NCBI GenBank assembly: GCA_030147065.1
Contig: JASLAP010000311.1
Location: forward strand, 1-5,855
Source: Pseudonocardia sp.
GTDB taxonomy: Bacteria; Actinomycetota; Actinomycetes; Mycobacteriales; Pseudonocardiaceae
Direction of reading: 5' to 3'
Length of the DNA stretch: 5,855 nt
The translations under genes and the position numbers were made by a program. The notes beneath the pieces were generated by a model. That model searched no databases and was not told the DNA's origin. It saw nothing but the letters and a program-made list of their open reading frames with translations. This document shows, piece after piece, positions 1 through 5,373 of the stretch (within the stretch, counting starts at the first letter, position 1; every line of letters begins with the position of its first letter).

Positions 1-295
1 GCCGGTCGACGCCATCGCCACGGTCACCTCGCTGCAGGGCGACCAGGCCAACTTCGACATCACCACCGAGGCCCGCCCGATCGCCAAGGCGCTGCTCGAC
101 GAGAAGATCGCCGAGCAGGTCGCCCAGGAGCTGCAGACCACGGTGGACGGCGCGGACTGCGGGGGCGACCTGCAGCCGACCGTGGGCGACGCGGTCACCT
201 GCACCGTCTCCGGCGGCGGGGAGACCATCGACGTCGAGGTGACCGTCACCCAGGTGGACGGCGGCCTGATCAACTACTCGCTCGAGGCGGCCTGA
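1..295 (+). CDS. DUF4333 domain protein, C-terminal part (5' end outside window)
   Basis: Reading from base 2 gives 97 codons ending in TGA at 293-295; the start lies upstream of the window. Visible residues 53-94 have the DUF4333 pattern: a Cys (C53) in a CGGDL context, a second Cys (C67) in VTCTV, then an alternating strand region ending VTVTQVDGGLINYSL. In this family the two cysteines probably form a disulfide. Residues 5-22 (ATVTSLQGDQANFDIT) resemble the end of another copy of the same fold, so the protein probably carries two DUF4333 units joined by a helical linker (about 25-48). Family members are mostly actinobacterial exported or membrane-anchored proteins of unknown function; the signal or anchor would be in the missing N-terminus. 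A likely terminator follows 12 bases after the stop, so it is probably not in the same operon as the next gene. The domain call is fairly sure; the function is unknown. Confidence 0.75.
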   Translation, partial: PVDAIATVTSLQGDQANFDITTEARPIAKALLDEKIAEQVAQELQTTVDGADCGGDLQPTVGDAVTCTVSGGGETIDVEVTVTQVDGGLINYSLEAA

Positions 296-307
296 CGGTC
301 CCCCCGA

Positions 308-364
308 GGTTCAGGAAAGCCACGATGCTGCCCGCACGGGGCCGGAACGTGGCTTTCCTGAACC
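308..364 (+). terminator. Perfect 17-bp inverted repeat, probable U-less terminator
   Basis: The left arm 308-324 (GGTTCAGGAAAGCCACG) is exactly complementary to the right arm 348-364, leaving a 23-base loop. Inside the loop, GCCC at 330-333 can pair with GGGC at 339-342, so the structure can extend inwards as a nested stem. It lies 12 bases after the stop of the DUF4333 gene and before the next start, which is the position of a terminator. No T-run follows (the next bases are G-rich), as in the U-less terminators often reported in actinobacteria. The arms are less GC-rich than their surroundings. Alternatives are a dispersed intergenic repeat or a protein-binding palindrome. The pairing is certain; the role is inferred. 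Confidence 0.75.
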
Positions 365-388
365 GGGGCGGGAGGCGCGGGCGGGGAC

Positions 389-394
389 TAGCGT
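389..394 (+). promoter_or_regulatory. Candidate -10 element (TAGCGT) for a leaderless nnr transcript
   Basis: TAGCGT fits the actinobacterial -10 consensus TANNNT and ends 7 bases before the in-frame GTG at 402. Transcription would then begin at or beside the A/G of that start codon, giving a leaderless mRNA. No convincing -35 is visible. The same arrangement precedes alr and tsaB in this window, which strengthens each individual call. Confidence 0.45.
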
Positions 395-401
395 GCGCCC
401 G

Positions 402-1865
402 GTGAAGGGCGTGTGGACCGCGGGGCAGATCCGGGAGACCGAGGCCGGGTTGCTGGCGCGCACCCCGGAGGGCGCGCTGATGCGGCGGGCGGCGTTCGGG
501 CTGGCCGCGCACGCCGCCCGGATGTTGCGCCGGACCGGGCGGGTCGCCGGGGCGCGGGTGGTGCTGCTGGTCGGGGCGGGCAACAACGGCGGGGACGCGC
601 TGTGGGCGGGGGCGTTCCTGCGCCGCCGGGGGGTCGGCGTGACCGCCGTGCTGCTCGACCCCGACCGGGCGCACCCGGCCGGGTTGGCCGCGCTGGTCCG
701 GGCCGGCGGGCGGGTCGTCGACGCCGGGTCCGGGCTGGTCGCGGTGACCGGCGCCGACCTGGTCGTCGACGGCATCGTCGGGATCTCCGGGACGGGCGGG
801 CTGCGCGAGCCGGCCGCGACGGTCGTGACCGGGGCCCGGCACGCCGGCATCCCGGTGCTGGCCGTGGACCTGCCCAGCGGCGTGGACACCGACACCGGTG
901 CCGTGCCCGGCGCCGCGGTCACCGCCACCGAGACGGTCACCTTCGGCGCGCTGAAGCCGGTGCACGTCCTCGCGGCCGCGCACTGCGGGCCGGTGCACCT
1001 GGTCGACATCGGGCTGGCCGGGTTGCTGCCCGCACCGCACGCGGGGGTGCTGGAGCGCGCCGACGTGGCCGCGCGGTGGCCGGTGCCCGGCCCGCGCGAC
1101 GACAAGTACACCCAGGGCGTCGTCGGCGTGGCGGCCGGCTCGGCGACCTATCCCGGGGCCGCGGTGCTGGCCACCGGGGCGGCGGTGCTGGCCACCAGCG
1201 GGATGGTCCGGTTCGCCGGGTCCGCGGCGGCCGGGGTGCGGGCGCGCTGGCCGGAGGTCGTCGGCACCGACCGCATCGACGACGCCGGCCGCACCCAGGC
1301 CTGGGCGGTCGGCCCCGGGATCGGCACCGACGACGCGGGCCGGGCGGTGCTGGCCGCGGCCGTCGAGCGGGACGTCCCGCTGTGCATCGACGCCGACGGG
1401 GTCACCCTGCTGGCCGAGCACGCCGACCTGCGCGCGGCCGTGGCCGGTCGCCCGGTGGTGCTCACCCCGCACGACCGCGAGTTCGCCCGGCTGGCCGGGG
1501 AGGTCGGGACGGACCGGATCGCCGCGGCGACCGGGGCGGCTCGCGAGCTCGGCGTGACAGTGCTGCTCAAGGGCAATGCCACGGTCGTCGCCGACCCCAC
1601 CGGGCGGGTGCTGGTGCACCCCGCGGACTCGTCGTGGGCGGCCACCGCCGGGTCCGGGGACGTGCTCACCGGGATCATCGGCGCGCTGCTGGCCGCCGGG
1701 CTCGAGCCGTACCTGGCAGCCGGCTGCGCGGTGTTCGTGCACGGGCTGGCGGCCGACCTGGCTGCCCGCGGCGACGACGGTTCCGGGGCGACCGCCCCGG
1801 CGCCGGCGTCGCTGCTGCAGGCCGCGGTGCCGGCGGCGATCCGGGCGGTCCGGGCCGCCGGTTAG
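402..1865 (+). CDS. nnr: Bifunctional NAD(P)H-hydrate epimerase / ADP-dependent (S)-NAD(P)H-hydrate dehydratase
   Basis: This cytosolic metabolite-repair enzyme works on NADHX and NADPHX, the hydrated damaged cofactors. The N-terminal YjeF_N domain (about 1-210) interconverts R and S epimers, and the C-terminal ribokinase-like domain (about 220-480) dehydrates the S form back to NAD(P)H using ADP or ATP. Numbered from 402, the epimerase domain shows GAGNNGGDAL (D65) and DLPSGVD (D156-D162). The dehydratase domain shows GPGIGTDD from 304, LTPHDREF (H357, D358), LLKGNAT (K390) and TAGSGDVLTG (D420). At 487 residues the length is normal for the fused form. GTG codons in frame at 393, 402 and 411 are all possible starts. 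I chose 402 because the TAGCGT hexamer would place the transcript start there, and because it matches where I recall the mycobacterial homologue beginning. No strong Shine-Dalgarno sequence is present: GGAGG at 371-375 is too far away. It ends in TAG and is 71 bases from alr. Confidence 0.93.
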   Translation: MKGVWTAGQIRETEAGLLARTPEGALMRRAAFGLAAHAARMLRRTGRVAGARVVLLVGAGNNGGDALWAGAFLRRRGVGVTAVLLDPDRAHPAGLAALVRAGGRVVDAGSGLVAVTGADLVVDGIVGISGTGGLREPAATVVTGARHAGIPVLAVDLPSGVDTDTGAVPGAAVTATETVTFGALKPVHVLAAAHCGPVHLVDIGLAGLLPAPHAGVLERADVAARWPVPGPRDDKYTQGVVGVAAGSATYPGAAVLATGAAVLATSGMVRFAGSAAAGVRARWPEVVGTDRIDDAGRTQAWAVGPGIGTDDAGRAVLAAAVERDVPLCIDADGVTLLAEHADLRAAVAGRPVVLTPHDREFARLAGEVGTDRIAAATGAARELGVTVLLKGNATVVADPTGRVLVHPADSSWAATAGSGDVLTGIIGALLAAGLEPYLAAGCAVFVHGLAADLAARGDDGSGATAPAPASLLQAAVPAAIRAVRAAG

Positions 1866-1924
1866 CCCGTCCGGCCGCGGCCTCGCGGTGAGCAGCGGCA
1901 CCCGTGGTCGTCGGATGCGGATGC

Positions 1925-1930
1925 GAGAAT
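1925..1930 (+). promoter_or_regulatory. Candidate -10 element (GAGAAT) for a leaderless alr transcript
   Basis: GAGAAT keeps the A at position 2 and T at position 6 that matter most in actinobacterial -10 hexamers. It ends 6 bases before the GTG at 1937, so transcription would start on the start codon. A tandem GGATGC pair (1913-1924) lies directly upstream; no clear -35 is seen. The 71-base gap after nnr contains only these elements and a short GC palindrome (1873-1882). Confidence 0.45.
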
Positions 1931-1936
1931 GGCCGC

Positions 1937-3085
1937 GTGGGTGATCCGTCCGGTACCGCGCGCGCGGAGGCGGTGGTGGACCTGGCCGCGGTCCGCCACA
2001 ACGTCGACGTGCTGCGCCGGTGCGCGCGCGACGCGCAGCTGATGGTCGTGGTCAAGTCCGACGGGTACGGGCACGGCGCCGCCGAGGTGGCCACCGCGGC
2101 GCTGGCGGCCGGGGCGTCCTGGCTCGGGGTGTGCACCCTGCAGGAGGCTGCGGCCCTGCGCGCGGCCGGGATCACCGCGCCGGTGCTGTCCTGGCTGCAC
2201 CTGCCCGACGAGGACTTCGCGCCCGCAGTGGCCGCCGACGTCGACCTGTCGGTGTCGTCCCGCGAGCACCTGGCCGCGGTGCTGGCCGGCGCCCGCGCCG
2301 CCGGCCGCCCGGCCCGGCTGCACCTGAAGGTCGACACCGGGCTGTCCCGCAACGGGGCGCCCGCGGCGCTGTGGGCCGACCTGCTCGACCACGCGGCCAA
2401 GGCGGTCGCCGACGGGCTGGCCGAGGTCGTCGCGGTGTGGTCGCACCTCGCCCACGCCGACGAACCCGGTCACCCGACGCTCGACCGGCAGGCGGCCCGG
2501 CTGGACGCGGCCTGGCGGGCCGCCCGCGACCGCGGGCTGACCCCGATCCGGCACCTGGCCAACTCCGCGGCCACGCTCACCCGCCCCGACCTGCACCTCG
2601 ACCTGGTCCGCCCGGGCATCGCGGTCTACGGGCTGGACCCGCTGGCCCGGCCGGTCGGGCAGTCCCCGCTGGTGCCGGCGATGACCCTGCGCGCCCGGGT
2701 GGTGCTGGTCAAGCGGGTGCCGGCCGGCGAGGGGGTGTCCTACGGGCACGCCTGGACCACCCCGCGGGAGACCACCCTGGCGCTGCTGCCGGTCGGCTAC
2801 GCCGACGGCGTGCCGCGCGCGCTGAACCGGCACGGCCGGATGCGGGTGCTGCTCGGCGGGGCCCTGCGCCCGGTCGTCGGGCGGGTGTGCATGGACCAGG
2901 TGGTCGTCGACTGCGGCGACGCGCCGGTCCGGACCGGTGACCACGCCGTGCTGTTCGGGCGGGGCACCGACGGCGGGCCGACCGCCCAGGACTGGGCCGA
3001 CGAGCTGGACACCATCCACTACGAGGTGGTCACCGGGGTGCACGAGCGCCGGGTCGTGCGCACGCACACGGGGGCGGCGGCGTGA
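1937..3085 (+). CDS. alr: Alanine racemase (PLP-dependent)
   Basis: The enzyme interconverts L- and D-alanine in the cytosol, supplying D-alanine to D-Ala-D-Ala ligase for peptidoglycan. It has the fold-type III layout: an N-terminal TIM barrel (about 10-240) followed by a beta domain. Visible landmarks, numbered from 1937, are the PLP-binding lysine K40 in VVKSDGYGHG, K131 in LKVDTGLSRNG (the position that is carbamylated in some family members), N209 in HLANSAATL, R225 in VRPGIAVYG, the second catalytic base Y269 in VSYGHAW, Y288 in GYADGVPR, and M319-D320 in GRVCMDQ. All catalytic positions are intact and 382 residues is the usual length. The reading frame is open back to 1904, but GTG 1937 is preferred: it gives a normal N-terminus (AEAVVDLAAVRHNV follows soon after) and sits 6 bases after a -10-like hexamer. 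Its TGA overlaps the next gene's GTG by 4 bases. Confidence 0.95.
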   Translation: MGDPSGTARAEAVVDLAAVRHNVDVLRRCARDAQLMVVVKSDGYGHGAAEVATAALAAGASWLGVCTLQEAAALRAAGITAPVLSWLHLPDEDFAPAVAADVDLSVSSREHLAAVLAGARAAGRPARLHLKVDTGLSRNGAPAALWADLLDHAAKAVADGLAEVVAVWSHLAHADEPGHPTLDRQAARLDAAWRAARDRGLTPIRHLANSAATLTRPDLHLDLVRPGIAVYGLDPLARPVGQSPLVPAMTLRARVVLVKRVPAGEGVSYGHAWTTPRETTLALLPVGYADGVPRALNRHGRMRVLLGGALRPVVGRVCMDQVVVDCGDAPVRTGDHAVLFGRGTDGGPTAQDWADELDTIHYEVVTGVHERRVVRTHTGAAA

Positions 3086-4182
3086 GGCGCGGGCTGTGGG
3101 GCGCGGTGGCCGGCGCGGCCGGGGCCGCGGTCACCGGGGTCGCCGTCGGGGTCGCCGCGCGCAAGCACACGCGGGCGGTGGCCGAGCGGCGCAAGCTGGC
3201 CACCCAGCTCACCGAGGGGTACGCCGAGCCGGGCGAGCTGCCCCCCGGCGAGACGTCCTCGGTCACCGCCGACGACGGCGTCCGGCTGTACTGCGAGGAG
3301 ATCGAGCCCACCGGCGGGCCGGCCGACCTGACCGTCGTGCTCGTCCACGGGATGGCCCTGGACCGGCGCACCTGGCACTACCAGCGCCAGTCGCTGGCCG
3401 CGCTGGCCGGTCCGCAGCTGCGGCTGGTGCTCTACGACCTGCGCAGCCACGGCCGCTCCGAGCGGGCGCCCCGGGAGAGCTGCACCATCGAGCACCTGGG
3501 CCGCGACCTGGACTCGGTGATCCGCGCGCTGGCCCCGGACGGGCCGCTGGTGCTGGTCGGGCACTCCATGGGCGGCATGACGATCATGGCGCTGGCCGAG
3601 GAGAACCCCGAGCTGTTCGCCGAGCGGGTCGCCGGGGTGGCGCTGATGGCCACCTCCGCGGGCGAGGTCGCCTCGGCCGGCCTGCGCGGCACCCTGCTGT
3701 CCCGGCACAACCCGTTCACCCGGGCGCTCGGGCTCGTCGCCCGGGTGCAGCCGGGTCTGGTGGAGGGGCTGCGCCGGGCCACCGGCGACATCGTCCGGAC
3801 GGTCACCGGCAGCGTCGCGTTCGGCGACCGCAACGTCGCCCCCTGGCTGGTCGACCTGGTCGACACGATGATCAGCGCGAACGCCCTGGACGCGCTGACC
3901 GACTTCGTCGACACCCTGGGCACGCACGACCGGATCGCCGCGCTGCCCGCGCTGACCACCTGCGAGCTGCTGGTGCTGGCCGGCGACGCCGATCGGGTGA
4001 TCCCGGTCAGCCACAGCGTCCGGATCGCCGCCGAGCTGCCCGCCGCCGAGCTGGTCCGGCTGCCCGGGGTCGGGCACCTGCCGATGCTGGAGCAGCCCGG
4101 CCCGACCGACGAGGCGCTGATCGGCCTGGTCCACCGGTCCGCCCTGCGCACCAGCCCGGACGGGCTGCGGAGGCGGGCGTGA
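3082..4182 (+). CDS. Membrane-anchored alpha/beta hydrolase
   Basis: This is a 366-residue serine hydrolase of the alpha/beta fold with unknown substrate. Residues 4-26 are a hydrophobic stretch rich in Ala, Gly and Val, flanked by RR before and R27-K28-H29 after, which suggests a single N-terminal membrane anchor. The hydrolase domain starts near 60. It shows the oxyanion region VLVHGMALDRRTW (H89-G90), YDLRSHGRS (118-126), the nucleophile elbow GHSMGG with S162, an acidic residue in GDADRVIP (D304), and the general base in GVGHLPMLEQP (H332). The triad is complete. A helical lid probably occupies about 195-275. The GTG start overlaps the alr stop by 4 bases and a GGGGG run at 3070-3074 could serve as ribosome-binding site. 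A hydrolase in this place between alr and tsaE recurs in other actinobacteria, from what I recall, so a role tied to envelope or lipid turnover is plausible but unproven. An esterase, lipase or peroxidase-like activity is possible. Confidence 0.88.
   Translation: MRRGLWGAVAGAAGAAVTGVAVGVAARKHTRAVAERRKLATQLTEGYAEPGELPPGETSSVTADDGVRLYCEEIEPTGGPADLTVVLVHGMALDRRTWHYQRQSLAALAGPQLRLVLYDLRSHGRSERAPRESCTIEHLGRDLDSVIRALAPDGPLVLVGHSMGGMTIMALAEENPELFAERVAGVALMATSAGEVASAGLRGTLLSRHNPFTRALGLVARVQPGLVEGLRRATGDIVRTVTGSVAFGDRNVAPWLVDLVDTMISANALDALTDFVDTLGTHDRIAALPALTTCELLVLAGDADRVIPVSHSVRIAAELPAAELVRLPGVGHLPMLEQPGPTDEALIGLVHRSALRTSPDGLRRRA
4169..4173 (+). promoter_or_regulatory. Shine-Dalgarno site GGAGG that sets the tsaE start
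   Basis: GGAGG lies 5 bases before the GTG at 4179, within the end of the hydrolase gene. It is the clearest ribosome-binding site in the window. It decides the tsaE start against the long upstream extension of the same open frame, which reaches back to 2937 inside alr. Confidence 0.7.
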
Positions 4183-4652
4183 GCACGTCGGTGCAGGTCG
4201 GGGTGCCCGTCGAGCTGCCCACGGTCGCCGACACCGAGGCCCTCGGCGAGCGGCTGGCCGCCGGGCTGGGTGCGGGCGACCTGGTGGTGCTGTCCGGTCC
4301 GCTCGGGGCGGGCAAGACGGCGCTGGTCCGCGGGCTGGCCCGGGGCCTGGGCGTGGCCGGCGCGGTCACCTCGCCGACGTTCGTGATCGCCCGCGAGCAC
4401 CGGCCGCTGCCCGGCGGGGCCGGCGTGCCGCTGGTGCACGTGGACGCCTACCGCCTCGGCTTCGCCCCCGACGTCGCCGCCGAGCTGGACGACCTCGACC
4501 TGGACACCGAACTGGACGCCGCGGTGGTGGTCGTGGAGTGGGGTGAGGGGGTGGCCGAGCGGCTGGCCGCGCGGCACCTGCTGGTCCGGCTCGACCGCCG
4601 CGAGGACGACGTCCGGGTGGCCACCGTGGCCCGGATCGGGGACCGGCCGTGA
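4179..4652 (+). CDS. tsaE: tRNA t6A biosynthesis ATPase TsaE (YjeE family)
   Basis: TsaE is the small P-loop ATPase that works with the TsaB-TsaD complex to put threonylcarbamoyl on A37 of ANN-reading tRNAs; TsaC makes the threonylcarbamoyl-AMP donor. The 157 residues are the normal size. Motifs in order are Walker A GPLGAGKT (40-47, with K46 and T47), SPTF (65-68), HVDAYRL (87-93, with D89 as the likely Mg-site acidic residue), and VEWGE (119-123), all diagnostic of the family. The GTG start overlaps the hydrolase stop as GTGA and is preceded by GGAGG at 4169-4173. The stop in turn overlaps the following HAD gene by 4 bases, so translation of the three genes is probably coupled. tsaB lies one gene further on, which agrees with a shared pathway. 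Nothing is missing or altered. Confidence 0.95.
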   Translation: MSTSVQVGVPVELPTVADTEALGERLAAGLGAGDLVVLSGPLGAGKTALVRGLARGLGVAGAVTSPTFVIAREHRPLPGGAGVPLVHVDAYRLGFAPDVAAELDDLDLDTELDAAVVVVEWGEGVAERLAARHLLVRLDRREDDVRVATVARIGDRP

Positions 4653-5350
4653 CGGTCGAGGCGGTGATCTTCGACTGGGGCGGCACGCTCACCCCGTGGA
4701 AGACCGTCGACCCGCACGACGCCTGGCACGCCTACGCCCGCACGGCCCACCCGGAGGACGAGGAGCGCGCCCGGCAGGCGGCCCGCGCCCTGATGGACGC
4801 CGACCTGGCCCGCTGGGCCTCGGTCCGCGACGAGCACCGCGCGTTCACCGTCGCGCACGTGCTGGAGGACGCCGCCGCCGCGCACGACGAGCGCGCGCTG
4901 GACGCCTACCGCGGGTTCTGGGTGCACGCCACGCACACCGACCCGGACGCCGCACCGATGCTGGCCGCCCTGCGCGAGCGCGGTATCCGGCTGGGTGTGC
5001 TGTCGTCCACCCCGTGGCCGGCCGCCTGGCACACCGACTGGCTGCGCCGCGACGGCGTGCTCGACTACTTCCATGCCACCGTGTGGAGCAGCGACCTGCC
5101 CTGGACCAAGCCGCACCCGTCGGCGTTCCGGGCCGCGCTGGACGCGGTCGGCGCCACCGACCCGGCCCGCTGCGTGTACGTCGGCGACCGGCCCTACGAC
5201 GACGTGAGCGGGGCCAAGGGCGTCGGCATGCGGGCGGTGCTGGTGCCGCACTCCGACATCCCGGCCGAGCAGCAGGTGCCGGTGGACGTGCACCCGGACG
5301 CCGTGCTGCACCGGCTGGCCGACCTGCCGGAGCTGCTCGCCGGCTGGTGA
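4649..5350 (+). CDS. HAD-superfamily hydrolase, motif I variant (DWGGT), tryptophan-rich
   Basis: This 233-residue protein has a HAD fold with a helical cap inserted after motif I (about 18-95). Motif I is FDWGGTLT: D9 is the nucleophile, but the usual second Asp (position +2) is Gly (G11). Motif II is VLSST (S119/S120), motif III is K154 in WTKPHP, and motif IV is GDRPYDDV (D180, D184, D185). The core is therefore intact apart from the acid/base residue normally used by phosphatases. Eleven tryptophans and about 14 histidines are high for this length, and W10, W123 and W152 lie next to motifs. It may be a phosphatase using another acid, or a different HAD chemistry; the substrate is unknown. 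The GTG start overlaps the tsaE stop (GTGA), with a weak GGGGA site at 4638-4642. It lies between tsaE and tsaB, so it is probably co-transcribed with the t6A genes, though nothing shows a role in that pathway. Confidence 0.88.
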   Translation: MTVEAVIFDWGGTLTPWKTVDPHDAWHAYARTAHPEDEERARQAARALMDADLARWASVRDEHRAFTVAHVLEDAAAAHDERALDAYRGFWVHATHTDPDAAPMLAALRERGIRLGVLSSTPWPAAWHTDWLRRDGVLDYFHATVWSSDLPWTKPHPSAFRAALDAVGATDPARCVYVGDRPYDDVSGAKGVGMRAVLVPHSDIPAEQQVPVDVHPDAVLHRLADLPELLAGW

Positions 5351-5361
5351 GCCGGACGGCC

Positions 5362-5367
5362 TACCCT
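5362..5367 (+). promoter_or_regulatory. Candidate -10 element (TACCCT) for a leaderless tsaB transcript
   Basis: TACCCT matches TANNNT fully and ends 6 bases before the GTG at 5374. It occupies the 23-base gap between the HAD gene and tsaB. It would give tsaB its own leaderless transcript in addition to any read-through from alr. No Shine-Dalgarno sequence competes with this reading, and no good -35 is visible. Confidence 0.5.
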
Positions 5368-5373
5368 CGTGGG

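Noticed and set aside
1161..1196. A 15-base direct repeat (GCGGTGCTGGCCACC) with a 21-base period inside nnr
   Set aside because: It encodes AVLATGAAVLAT, a conserved helix of the dehydratase domain that has a similar repeated look in the mycobacterial protein. It is explained by protein sequence and codon bias.
1873..1882. A 10-base palindrome GGCCGCGGCC between nnr and alr, considered as a terminator or operator
   Set aside because: It has no loop so cannot form a normal terminator hairpin, and GC-only palindromes of this size are common by chance at this base composition.
270..1901. A 543-residue open frame on the minus strand opposite nnr, and similar long minus-strand frames at 1862-3067, 3019-4134, 3432-4577 and 4448-5311
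   Set aside because: In sequence with nearly all G/C third positions, antisense frames stay open by composition. Their translations are Arg/Gly/Pro/His-rich with no recognisable domains, while the plus-strand proteins opposite show full family motifs.
2937..4652. A 571-residue plus-strand frame reaching back from tsaE into alr
   Set aside because: Only the last 157 residues resemble a protein family. The upstream part is Arg/Ala/Gly-rich shadow sequence over alr and the hydrolase, and GGAGG before GTG 4179 marks the true start.
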